This document shows positions 35,111 to 43,878 of a stretch of DNA of 64,000 nucleotides, in pieces; within the stretch, counting starts at the first letter, position 1; each line of letters begins with the position of its first letter. The position numbers were made by a program, and so were the translations under genes. The DNA is from M3007 sp037445225 (GTDB taxonomy: Bacteria; Bacteroidota; Bacteroidia; Chitinophagales; Saprospiraceae). The stretch is from positions 248,001-312,000 of the forward strand of contig JBBIKW010000002.1 of the NCBI GenBank assembly GCA_037445225.1, in the 5' to 3' direction. A model generated the notes under the pieces. It was not told the DNA's origin, searched no databases, and saw only the letters and a program-made list of their open reading frames with translations.

Positions 35111-35566
35111 ATGGAGCGAGAGAAAAAGGACAAAGATTTTATCCATCCGCCCGAGTATCCCGGTGGGCCAAAAGCCATGAGTAAATTTATTTACGAACAA
35201 TTGCGCTATCCGGCGGAAGCCTTAGCAGCAGGGGTAGAGGGGCGCGTCATCGTGCTGTGCGATATCAACGACGACGGGGAAGTGGTGAATGCCCAGGTAA
35301 TCAAGGGTTTAGGATACGGGTGCGATGAAGAGGCGCTGCGCGTGGTGCGGCTGCTGCGCTTTCAGGTGCGCCGTACCCGAGGGCTGCGCGTAGTGCACCA
35401 CAAAAAAATACACATTCAATTTAGGCGTCCTCCGCAACCTCAAACGCCAGCTCCTTCGCCCATAAGCATTCAGTACGAAGTGGTAGAAAGTCCATCCGCC
35501 TCCGGTGCAGCCTCACCTGAGCCGTCCAAAGCATATGAATACACCATTCGGTGGACAACTTCTTAG
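35111..35566 (+). CDS. TonB C-terminal domain protein without membrane anchor
   Basis: 151 aa. Residues about 12-108 match a TonB C-terminal domain as found in Bacteroidota: PPEYPGGPKAMSKFIYEQLRYP, then GRVIVLCDINDDGEVVNAQVIKGLGYGCDEEALRVV. A Pro-rich tail follows. Unlike true TonB there is no N-terminal membrane helix or signal peptide, so energy transduction is doubtful; it may be a soluble adaptor, or a stand-alone domain whose start lies elsewhere. It ends convergently with purD, overlapping 4 nt. Confidence 0.7.
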   Translation: MEREKKDKDFIHPPEYPGGPKAMSKFIYEQLRYPAEALAAGVEGRVIVLCDINDDGEVVNAQVIKGLGYGCDEEALRVVRLLRFQVRRTRGLRVVHHKKIHIQFRRPPQPQTPAPSPISIQYEVVESPSASGAASPEPSKAYEYTIRWTTS

Positions 35567-36843
35567 GGCTCCTTGTCGGTGAACAAGTCGCGCCCGATAT
35601 CGTGGCGATAGTATTTGCCCTCGAAAGCCACATCTGCTGCGGCTTGAATAGAGCGATATGCAGCCTCGGCAATGTTGTCGGCAAGCGAAGTGATGGCCAT
35701 AACTCGCCCTCCATGGGTGTATAGGCGGCCATCGGCGCCTCGTCTCGTTCCCGCGTGGAAATACAAGCAGTCGGCGTGAGGTGCTATCGCGAGGACATCT
35801 CCCTTTCGGTAGTCGCTCGGATATCCTGCTGCAGCAAGTACCACCGTTGCGGCTGCTCGAGGATCTACTTCTATGTTCACTTCCGCCAAGCGGCCCGTCA
35901 ACAGGGCGTGAAAGAGCTCTGTTAATTGGTTCCTTAGGCGCGGGAAGACCACTTGTGTTTCCGGATCGCCCATGCGGCAGTTGTATTCAATCAAGTAAGG
36001 GTCTCCGCTTACATTCATTAGGCCGAAAAACAGAAAGCCGCGATATGGGATCTTTTCTTCGCGCAGCCCTCGAATAGTAGGCGCTACGATGCGTTCCTCT
36101 ACTTTTCGCCTCAGCTCGGCATCCACAAAAGGCACTGGCGAGACAGCACCCATACCCCCGGTATTGGGTCCAGTGTCGCCTTCGCCAATGCGCTTGTAGT
36201 CCTTGGCTTCGGGCAAGAGTTGATAAGTGCGGCCATCGGTAAGCACAAAAACGGAGAACTCCACGCCCTGTAGAAACACTTCGATAACTACGCGACGGCT
36301 GGCCTCGCCAAACTGACCGGCAAGCATGCGCTTTAATGCCTGCACTGCCGCCGCGTATTCGTCGAGGATAAGCACGCCCTTGCCGGCGGCGAGGCCATCG
36401 GCCTTGAGGACATAAGGCGGAGAGAGGGTGCGCAAGAATGCCTCCCCCTCGGCCAAGGTCGACACCTCTCGATACGGTGCTGTGGGGATCCCCCAGCGCT
36501 GCATGAACTCCTTGGCAAAAGCCTTCGAGCCCTCTAAACGGGCACCCTGGGCAGAAGGACCAATGACGGGGATATGGGCCAACGCTGCATCAGTAGCAAA
36601 GAAATCGACAATGCCGCGAACCAGTGGCTCTTCCGGTCCAACCACGACCATGTCGATGCGCTGCTGCAACACCGCCTCTCGGACGGCCGCAAAGTCAGTA
36701 GGCGACACATCGAGGTTGGTGCCACACTGCGCCGTGCCTGCGTTGCCCGGCGCGATAAACAGAACAGTACAGCCGGGGTCTTGAGCCAGTTTCCAAGCAA
36801 AGGTATGTTCGCGGCCTCCGCCGCCGAGGATAAGGATGCGCAT
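35563..36843 (-). CDS. purD: Phosphoribosylamine-glycine ligase (GAR synthetase)
   Basis: 426-aa ATP-grasp enzyme joining glycine to 5-phosphoribosylamine, the second step of purine synthesis. Seen are RILILGGGGREHTFAWKL at the N-terminus, VVVGPEEPLVRGI, KADGLAAGKGV in the ATP-binding domain, and EYNCRMGDPETQV. Length matches the family. The product of the first enzyme, PurF, is encoded 2.6 kb downstream on the other strand, so the two are near but not an operon. Confidence 0.96.
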   Translation of the reverse strand: MRILILGGGGREHTFAWKLAQDPGCTVLFIAPGNAGTAQCGTNLDVSPTDFAAVREAVLQQRIDMVVVGPEEPLVRGIVDFFATDAALAHIPVIGPSAQGARLEGSKAFAKEFMQRWGIPTAPYREVSTLAEGEAFLRTLSPPYVLKADGLAAGKGVLILDEYAAAVQALKRMLAGQFGEASRRVVIEVFLQGVEFSVFVLTDGRTYQLLPEAKDYKRIGEGDTGPNTGGMGAVSPVPFVDAELRRKVEERIVAPTIRGLREEKIPYRGFLFFGLMNVSGDPYLIEYNCRMGDPETQVVFPRLRNQLTELFHALLTGRLAEVNIEVDPRAAATVVLAAAGYPSDYRKGDVLAIAPHADCLYFHAGTRRGADGRLYTHGGRVMAITSLADNIAEAAYRSIQAAADVAFEGKYYRHDIGRDLFTDKEP

Positions 36844-36995
36844 ATAACAATCTGTGTCGTCGTCACTTTCGATAACTGCGGCAAAGGAACGATACCAATC
36901 GCAGGAACCTCGCTAAAAATCGACCAAATCTTTTGTCCTTCGTGCAACCGTGCTGAGACGTTGTCGACCTTTTTACAGAAAAAAAATCGGACCTT

Positions 36996-38012
36996 ATGCG
37001 AAGAAAAACATTTCTTAAAAGCCTCGGTTTACTCGGTCTGGCTAGTACCTTCAAGATACAGGGAGCTCTTGCTTGGCCGACATATGCCAAGAGATCAGCA
37101 CTCGGCGGAAATTGTGTACTTATCCCTACGGAGACAGCAGGCCCCTTCCCACTTGACCTGAGCGCTAATCCTTACTTTTTTCGCCAAGACATCCGAGAAG
37201 GCAAACCCGGGGTACCCCTTCGCCTCAAGCTGCGTATCTTAGGTGCCGCCAATTGCTTGCCTATGCCCAACGTACGTGTCAACATATGGCACTGCGACAA
37301 GGACGGCCTGTACTCTGGATATAGCCAACCTAACAACCCCGGCCAAGCGGGGCTGACCTATCTGCGCGGCTACCAAATTACGGATAGCAACGGAGAGGTG
37401 GAGTTCCTGACCATCTTTCCTGGCTGGTACACCGGCCGGATCTGTCATATTCATTTTCAGGTGTACGTCAGCTCTTCCTATGCGGCTATATCTCAACTGA
37501 CCTTTCCTATTGCTGCAAAAAATGCGCTTTACCAGGCATACCCAGCCCTTTACACTAAGGGAGTGGACCCAAGAAATTTTCAAGACGACAACATTTTTGC
37601 TGACGGCTACGCCTACCAACTGGCTACCTTGGAGCCCGACCCCGACATCAATGGCTATCGTTCGTTTTTAGAAGTGACCGTACAGGGCAGTGGTACCAGC
37701 CATGCCGGGTATTTAGAAAAAGAGAATGCTAAAAACTTTGTCTTAGGCCAGAACATGCCCAATCCTTTTCGCAACACTACGGCAATACCTTTCGAGCTCT
37801 TTGGCGCGGCAGAAGTTGTGCTTAGCCTTTGGAATATAAACGGGCAAAAGGTGGCAGAACTGCTTCGGGACACCTTATCTGCAGGTGTATACCGAGTACC
37901 GGTTTCATTGACAGAAATGCGTTTGCCAGCAGGGCATTATGCCTATCAGCTGAACGTTCAAAACGAAAACGGCACTTTTGTAGATGTTCGCCTAATGAGC
38001 GGGGTGCTTTAG
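36996..38012 (+). CDS. Intradiol ring-cleavage dioxygenase-like protein with T9SS sorting domain
   Basis: 338 aa. The N-terminus RRKTFLKSLGLLGLAS resembles a twin-arginine-type signal. The catalytic domain (about 38-230) matches the beta subunit of protocatechuate dioxygenase: IWHCDKDGLYSGY with Tyr106 or Tyr109, and PGWYTGRICHIHFQV with Tyr145, His151 and His153, the expected Fe(III) ligands. A T9SS type A tail (about 249-338, LGQNMPNPFRNTTAIPF) follows. It would open catechol-type rings outside the cell or at its surface; the substrate is unknown. The pairing of a metal enzyme, a possible Tat signal and a T9SS tail is unusual. Confidence 0.85.
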   Translation: MRRKTFLKSLGLLGLASTFKIQGALAWPTYAKRSALGGNCVLIPTETAGPFPLDLSANPYFFRQDIREGKPGVPLRLKLRILGAANCLPMPNVRVNIWHCDKDGLYSGYSQPNNPGQAGLTYLRGYQITDSNGEVEFLTIFPGWYTGRICHIHFQVYVSSSYAAISQLTFPIAAKNALYQAYPALYTKGVDPRNFQDDNIFADGYAYQLATLEPDPDINGYRSFLEVTVQGSGTSHAGYLEKENAKNFVLGQNMPNPFRNTTAIPFELFGAAEVVLSLWNINGQKVAELLRDTLSAGVYRVPVSLTEMRLPAGHYAYQLNVQNENGTFVDVRLMSGVL

Positions 38013-38144
38013 AATGAAATCCCAATTAACCGATATTTTTTGTGTAAAAATTGGAATATTTAACATTTTGGAAGTATTAAATAACGCTTTCTTCACCAAA
38101 GGGGAGGAGTAAGGTGGACTATCTTGCGGCTCAGATAGACAAAA

Positions 38145-39340
38145 ATGAAAGACACCATGCTGAGCCGAAGTAAGGTTTTTGTTCTGCTGCTGTTGGTTTT
38201 GTTTGGGCATGCCTGCCAGAGCCCGCGCCGCTACATAGCGGCGACTACGACGGAGCCATATCGCTGGCCCTGCGGCACATAAGCGGCAAGAAGCACAAAA
38301 AGACGGAGCTGGTCAAAGATTTGGAGATCGCCTTTGCTAAGGCGCAAGCGCGCGACTTAGGTGCAGCGCGCCAGCTGGCCCAAAGCGGACGCCCTGAAGA
38401 GTGGGGGCGGATAAACCGAATACATCGGCGAGTAGGGCAGCAACAAAGCCGCATCGAGCCGCTCCTGCCGTTGATATCGGAAGATGGCTATCGAGCGCAC
38501 TTTGATTTTGTCGATATCGATCAGATGGAGAGCGAAAGCCGCGAGCGCGCTGCCGAATACCTCTACGAACGCGCAAGGACCTTGCTTGAAAAAGGGCGTC
38601 AGGGCGATCGCCAGGCGGCTCGACAAGCCTATTGGGAGCTCCGCAATTTGGAGGAGCGCTACTTTAGGCACTATCGAGACAAAGATGAGCTAATGCGAGA
38701 AGCAGTTGCACTGGGTACCACCCGGATAGGATTTGAGGTCGCCAACTGGAGCAGCAAGTTGTTGCCGGCGCGCTTCGAAGACCACCTGTTGGCGTTTAAT
38801 ATCGACGGTCTCAATGCACAGTGGAAACGCTTCCATCTTGGGCCACCGCAAAACATGATGCTGGATTATCGCGCTATCTTTGCCTTGGAATATGTCGATG
38901 TTAGTCCAGAGCGCATCCGCGAGCGCACCTATACCGAGGAAAGAGACGTAGAAGAGGGCTGGGAATACGTCTTAGATGAGCGCGGCAATGTGCGCAAGGA
39001 CTCATTGGGCAACGACCTCAAGCAGCCGCGCATAGTCCGCGTGCACGCTGAGGTGTTGGAGGTCTATCAGTCAAAGGCGGCGCGTTTGGATGGGGCGTTA
39101 GAGATCTGCGACAATCGCGGCGCACTTCTTTTCCGCCAGCCTATGAGCACGGAGGTATTTTTTGAGCACTACTCCGCCACCTTCCGCGGCGACCGCCGGG
39201 CCCTGAGCCCAGAGAGCTGTTCCCGCATCGGAAATATACCTCTTCCTTTCCCTTCTGACGAGGACATGCTTCTTCAAGCAGCAGAGCGCCTGAAAGTGCC
39301 CATCCTAAACGAACTTCGGTCGAATCGGCATATTTGGTGA
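38145..39340 (+). pseudogene. Lipoprotein of unknown function, split by a 1-nt frameshift
   Basis: Two frames together make one expected product. The frame from ATG 38145 (or ATG 38157) encodes a lipoprotein signal (SKVFVLLLLVLFGHAC, then QSP) but stops near 38281. The second frame carries the body, continuous from about 38216 through ATG 38321 to the TGA at 39340 (LHSGDYDGAISLALRHISGK, then a helical, charged region). Adding one C to the C-run near 38222-38224 would join them as CQSPAPLHSGDYDGA, which reads naturally. The body resembles a conserved Bacteroidota lipoprotein with no known role. This is either a real recent mutation or a missed base in a homopolymer; if translated from 38321 it would be a cytoplasmic fragment of 339 aa. 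Confidence 0.65.
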
Positions 39341-39394
39341 CCAAAGGGAGTGCCCAGGGCTCCTCGAGCCCGTCATAAATGCGGGAAATTGGCG

Positions 39395-39402
39395 TACCTT
39401 TG
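39395..39402 (+). promoter_or_regulatory. -7 box TACCTTTG for purF
   Basis: Exact TAnnTTTG, 32 nt before the purF ATG, in the 94-bp gap after the lipoprotein gene. No proper -33 partner was seen. Confidence 0.5.
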
Positions 39403-39434
39403 CACACCCGCCTGACAACCGCTTTCCGGACTTA

Positions 39435-41336
39435 ATGAGCGACCTGATCAAACACGAGTGCGGCATCGCCATAGTGCGACTGCTTCAGCCTCTCGATTTT
39501 TACCTGAAAAAATACGGCACGGCATTCTACGGCCTACACAAGCTGCAGCTGCTGATGCAAAAAATGCGCAACCGAGGTCAAGATGGGGCTGGGCTCGCTG
39601 TCATTAAACTACACCCTAAACCGGGCGAGCGCTACATCAGCCGAAAGCGCAGCAGCACTCCAAACACCTACCTGACCGACCTGTTCGAAATGGTGTGGGG
39701 CCGCCTCCAGCAGCTGCCGCCCGACCGACTCAAGGACGTGGAATGGCTCAAGTCCCATGCGCCGTATGCTGGAGAAGTCCTCATGGGCCACTTGCGCTAC
39801 GGCACGCACGGCGACAACAGCATCGAGCGCGTTCACCCCTTTCACCGGCAAAACAATTGGATAAACCGCAACCTCTTGTTGGCCGGCAATTTCAACATGA
39901 CCAATGTCGACGAGCTCTTTGAGGAGCTCATCGAGTTAGGACAGTATCCCAAAGAAAAGAGCGACACGGTTACCGTTTTGGAAAAAATTGGGCACTTCTT
40001 GGACGATGAAGTGCAGCGCCTCCACACTTGGTACAAGCCCGACGGCTACACCAACCAAGAGATCAACCGGCTCATTTTCGACAACTTAGATATTCAACGC
40101 CTATTGCGCCGCGCGTGCAAGAAATTCGACGGCGGCTATGTGTTGGGCGGTTTGCTAGGGCATGGCGATGCCTTTCTGTTGCGCGACCCGAACGGCATCC
40201 GGCCGGCTTATTGGTATCAAGACGAAGAAGTGGTTGTGGCCGCTTCAGAGCGTGCCGCCATACAGACCGTGTTCAACGCTCCCTATTCAGAGGTACACGA
40301 ATTGAAACCCGCCCACGCCCTCATCATCAAACACCACGGCAAGGTGAGCGAACTGCCTTTCTCAGAGCCACGCGAATACCGAGCCTGTTCTTTTGAGCGC
40401 ATCTACTTCAGCCGTGGCAACGACCAAGAGATCTACTGGGAGCGCAAAAAGCTCGGCGAAGCACTCGCCCGACCTGTCCTCGAGGCCATCGAATTCGACC
40501 TCGAAAACACGCTGTTTTCCTTTATACCCAACACTGCCGAAATCGCCTTCCAAGGCTTAGCAGAAGGCATCGACCGCGAAATAAGCCGCTGGAAGGAGGA
40601 GCAAATCTTGCTCTTGGCCGAAAAAGGGCAGTTGACTCCGGAAAATCTTCGGGCCATCCTCCAACGCCGGGCCCGCGTGGAAAAACTCATTCATAAGGAT
40701 GAGAAGCAGCGCACCTTTATCGCCGACTTCAAGAGTCGACACAACATGGTCAACTACGTGTACGACGTAACCCACGGCTTGGTGCGCAGCGGCCAAGACA
40801 CGCTCGTGCTCCTGGACGACTCTATCGTCCGCGGAACAACTCTACGCGACAGCATCGTCACTATTGCAGCCCGGCTCCAGCCGCGCAAGATCATCATCCT
40901 CTCCTCTGCACCACAGATCCGTTATCCCGACTGCTACGGCATCGACATGAGCAAGATGGCAGACTTTGTGGCCTTTCAGGCGCTCATCGAACTCTTGCGC
41001 GAAACTCGGCAAGAGCACCTTATTCAGGAAACCTATCTGCGGTGCAAAGCCTCCGAGCAGCTGCCGGTGGAGATGGTGCAAAACGAAGTTATTCCGCTCT
41101 ATCATCACTTCTCGTATACCGATATCAGCGAGCGCATCGCTAAGATCCTAACGCCCAAAGGCATGAAGGTGCAAGTGCAAGTCATCTTTCAAACCTTAGA
41201 GGCACTGCATCAGGCCTGCCCGAAAAACCGCGGCGATTGGTACTTTTCGGGCCGATACCCCACGCCGGGAGGGAATCGCGTGGCCAATCGGGCCTTTATC
41301 AACTTTGTTGAGGGCCGAGACGAACGCGCCTATTAG
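39435..41336 (+). CDS. purF: Amidophosphoribosyltransferase, long form
   Basis: 633-aa enzyme that makes 5-phosphoribosylamine from PRPP and glutamine, the committed step of purine synthesis. The N-terminal nucleophile hydrolase domain starts at Cys9 in KHECGIA, so an eight-residue leader must be cleaved. RNRGQDGAG and HLRYGTHG follow. The phosphoribosyltransferase site is VLLDDSIVRGTTLRDSI (about 457-473). It is about 130 residues longer than E. coli PurF, because of an insertion between the two domains; I recall this long version as typical of Bacteroidota. purD lies close by on the opposite strand. Confidence 0.93.
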   Translation: MSDLIKHECGIAIVRLLQPLDFYLKKYGTAFYGLHKLQLLMQKMRNRGQDGAGLAVIKLHPKPGERYISRKRSSTPNTYLTDLFEMVWGRLQQLPPDRLKDVEWLKSHAPYAGEVLMGHLRYGTHGDNSIERVHPFHRQNNWINRNLLLAGNFNMTNVDELFEELIELGQYPKEKSDTVTVLEKIGHFLDDEVQRLHTWYKPDGYTNQEINRLIFDNLDIQRLLRRACKKFDGGYVLGGLLGHGDAFLLRDPNGIRPAYWYQDEEVVVAASERAAIQTVFNAPYSEVHELKPAHALIIKHHGKVSELPFSEPREYRACSFERIYFSRGNDQEIYWERKKLGEALARPVLEAIEFDLENTLFSFIPNTAEIAFQGLAEGIDREISRWKEEQILLLAEKGQLTPENLRAILQRRARVEKLIHKDEKQRTFIADFKSRHNMVNYVYDVTHGLVRSGQDTLVLLDDSIVRGTTLRDSIVTIAARLQPRKIIILSSAPQIRYPDCYGIDMSKMADFVAFQALIELLRETRQEHLIQETYLRCKASEQLPVEMVQNEVIPLYHHFSYTDISERIAKILTPKGMKVQVQVIFQTLEALHQACPKNRGDWYFSGRYPTPGGNRVANRAFINFVEGRDERAY

Positions 41337-41430
41337 AGGGGATGCAGACGGATGATTCCAATGAGCCGACTTCGAAAAAAGATGAATGCCCAAAACTTCC
41401 TCCTCCGCGGATACTTCTTCATATAGCGGA

Positions 41431-42639
41431 TTAATGCAAGCGCTCCAGCACCGTTTTCATGCGTTGGATGGCTTCGCGCAGCTGTTCCTCAGAGGCAGCG
41501 TAGCTGAGGCGAAAGCAGTTAGGGTCGCCAAAGGCGGTGCCCGACACTAGCCCTACATAGGCGTTGTTCATCACGTAGTCGCAGAAATCGTCGGCATTTT
41601 GGATGACCACGTGGTCGTCGGTTTTTCCAAAGAACGCGCTGATGTCGGGAAACACGTAGAAAGCGCCTTCCGGGTGGTTGGCTCGGATGCCGGGGATTTC
41701 TTCCAACATAGACAGCACGATATCGCGGCGCTGTCGGAAGGCTTCGCGCATGGCGTAGGTGGGGCTAAGGTCGCTGAGCAGAGTTACAGCACCGGCCTTC
41801 TGACTAAAGGCGGCGGCTCCGCTGGTGACTTGTCCCTGAATCTTAGAGCAGGCATCGGCGATGAACTTGGGGGCTCCCATATAACCCAAGCGCCAGCCCG
41901 TCATGGCAAATCCCTTAGCGAATCCGTTGACGGTGATGGTGCGGTCGCGCACCTGCGGGAAGCTGCCGATGCTGACGTGCTCATGAGTGAAGTTGATGTA
42001 TTCGTAGATCTCGTCGCTGACGACATAGACGTGTTCGTGGCGCTCGAGCACTTCGGCATAGGTGCGCAGTTCGTTGCGATCGAAAACGGCTCCGGTGGGG
42101 TTGCACGGCGAGGAGAAGAGGACGAATTTCGTGCGCGGAGTGATGGCGGCCTCGAGCTGTTCTGGCGTGGGTTTGAATTCGCGCTCTACACCGGCATACA
42201 CAGGCACTGGCGTGCCGCCGGATAGCTTGACGATTTCCCAATAAGACACCCAATACGGAGCGAAGATGACCACTTCGTCACCGGGGTCGAGTAGCGCCTG
42301 GCAGATGTTGTAGATGGATTGTTTGGCGCCGTTGCTGACGACGATCTGTTCGGGCCGGTAGTCCAGTTGGTTATCGCGCTTGAATTTTTCGCTGATGGCT
42401 TTGGTCAGTTCCGGAAGTCCTGGCACTGGAGTATAGTGCGTGTATCCTTCTTGGAGGGCTTGATAGGCGGCCTCTTTAATGTGGAGAGGGGTGTCGAAGT
42501 CCGGCTCGCCGAGGCTGAGGCTGATAACGTCGTGCCCCAACGCGCGCAGTTCGCGCGCCATGCGAGCCATCTTCAGGGTTTCAGACTCTGCCAAATTCAG
42601 GACGCGCTGCGACAGGACGGAGTGGTGGGCAGTACTCAT
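41431..42639 (-). CDS. Class I PLP-dependent aminotransferase (aspartate aminotransferase-like)
   Basis: 402 aa, fold type I. Substrate loop LSLGEPDFDTP (about 41-51), SNGAKQSIYN, SSPCNPTGAVF, SDEIYEYI and the cofactor lysine K242 in NGFAKGFAMTGWRLGY. It moves amino groups between aspartate or similar amino acids and 2-oxoglutarate, linking to glutamate dehydrogenase. A TACCTTTG box lies 24 nt upstream on the minus strand. Exact amino-acid preference is not readable from sequence. Confidence 0.92.
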   Translation of the reverse strand: MSTAHHSVLSQRVLNLAESETLKMARMARELRALGHDVISLSLGEPDFDTPLHIKEAAYQALQEGYTHYTPVPGLPELTKAISEKFKRDNQLDYRPEQIVVSNGAKQSIYNICQALLDPGDEVVIFAPYWVSYWEIVKLSGGTPVPVYAGVEREFKPTPEQLEAAITPRTKFVLFSSPCNPTGAVFDRNELRTYAEVLERHEHVYVVSDEIYEYINFTHEHVSIGSFPQVRDRTITVNGFAKGFAMTGWRLGYMGAPKFIADACSKIQGQVTSGAAAFSQKAGAVTLLSDLSPTYAMREAFRQRRDIVLSMLEEIPGIRANHPEGAFYVFPDISAFFGKTDDHVVIQNADDFCDYVMNNAYVGLVSGTAFGDPNCFRLSYAASEEQLREAIQRMKTVLERLH

Positions 42640-42662
42640 AGCAAAAAAACGTTGGTGCCACG

Positions 42663-42670
42663 CAAAGGTA
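42663..42670 (-). promoter_or_regulatory. -7 box TACCTTTG for the aminotransferase
   Basis: Exact TAnnTTTG on the minus strand, 23 nt before the aminotransferase ATG, in the short gap between it and the upstream barrel gene. Confidence 0.5.
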
Positions 42671-42711
42671 TCGGAAATACTGCCCTTTTGTCACCGGCGT
42701 AGGATGGGCTT

Positions 42712-43824
42712 TTAGAAAAGCCACCCAATGCGCACGTCGAAGACGTCGGCCACGTGGCGATGAGCTTTGAGGGAGCTGCCTACAAGCAAGTGTTCGCCCA
42801 CGGTATAGAAGAGGCCGTAGCGTTGATAGACGGCGTCGGTCTCGCGCGCCTGATGGAAGAGGTAGGCGCCGAGATGGATGTTGAAACGCACGCGCCCGGC
42901 TAACAGCTCGTGACCCACCAATAGCCCACCCAGCCAAGCGCTGCGCGAGTCGCCTCGCTGGTCTAGACGGGCGCGTTTCCAAGCATCGTGTATCCACTCG
43001 GTGCCTACCGAAAGCGCGCTCAGCCGCCCTATGCGGCGCCCCACCATCGCCGTAGCGCCCAACAACCACTGCGGTCGGCCATGGGCAAAAGAGCCGTCGG
43101 CAAGCACCGTCTTTATCGAACCTACCGCGTGTACCCAAGCGAAATGGCGCGGCTGCTGCTTCCAATAGTCGGAGCGCGGCGCACGCCGCACTAGCCCCGG
43201 TTTAATGGCGTAAGCTACTCCAGCGTTATAGGTGGGAAAATTCATGCCCTTGTTGGGCAAGCTCATGCCGCCATTCGAGATGTGGTTGTAGTGAAAGCCA
43301 ACGGTAGCCTCCCATCGCGCCGTTAGGCGATAGTGTACGTGCACGTTGAGCATAGCTAAAAGGCTAATGGGCGTGCTGAAAAAGAGGTTGGTGGGGTTAC
43401 TCTGCGCATCGTATCGCTTGCTCACAAAGGCAATGCCCAAGCCGGTCTGTAACGAGCTGTATAATCGCTTCTCTGCGCCAAACATGGGTTCTACGTACGC
43501 TGCCGAGGCTATGCTGTAGCCCAGGACGCTAGGATTGTTGAAGTTGAAATAGTGAAACGCAAACCCGCGTTTGGCCACTACTCCGGTGCGTTCGGTGCGT
43601 TCGGGTCGCGCTTCGACCCACTGAATATTGACCTCTAAGCCATAGGGTTTGGTACCGGAGGCGGCAATAAGCTCGCGCGAATGCGGGATGATGAACCCGT
43701 AGTGTCCGCGTATGCCGAGAAGGGTAGGGTTGGGGTGATGGCTTTCTGTCGTTGTTTGAGCGTGTATCGGTGCAGCAAATACCTGTTTAGCCGCAAAATA
43801 CCAGAAAAGTAGGGAGCGTTTCAT
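42712..43824 (-). CDS. Acyloxyacyl-hydrolase/PagL-like outer-membrane barrel
   Basis: 370 aa with a signal peptide (about 1-23) and predicted barrel strands, ending in F. The motif FHYNHISNGGMSLPNKGMN (from about 178) contains His181-x-Ser183-Asn184, resembling the catalytic His-x-Ser of PagL lipid A 3-O-deacylase. Bacteroidota proteins of this kind are labelled acyloxyacyl hydrolase. It would trim acyl chains of lipid A in the outer membrane, altering surface charge or permeability; activity is inferred. Roughly twice PagL size because of extra strands. Confidence 0.72.
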   Translation of the reverse strand: MKRSLLFWYFAAKQVFAAPIHAQTTTESHHPNPTLLGIRGHYGFIIPHSRELIAASGTKPYGLEVNIQWVEARPERTERTGVVAKRGFAFHYFNFNNPSVLGYSIASAAYVEPMFGAEKRLYSSLQTGLGIAFVSKRYDAQSNPTNLFFSTPISLLAMLNVHVHYRLTARWEATVGFHYNHISNGGMSLPNKGMNFPTYNAGVAYAIKPGLVRRAPRSDYWKQQPRHFAWVHAVGSIKTVLADGSFAHGRPQWLLGATAMVGRRIGRLSALSVGTEWIHDAWKRARLDQRGDSRSAWLGGLLVGHELLAGRVRFNIHLGAYLFHQARETDAVYQRYGLFYTVGEHLLVGSSLKAHRHVADVFDVRIGWLF

Positions 43825-43878
43825 GCCGCTAAAATGCGCGGCGCCTTTTACATGGACAAGCGCCAGTCGTACATCGGC

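Noticed and set aside
41599..42225. 208-codon frame opposite the aminotransferase
   Set aside because: Antisense shadow of a well-conserved enzyme.
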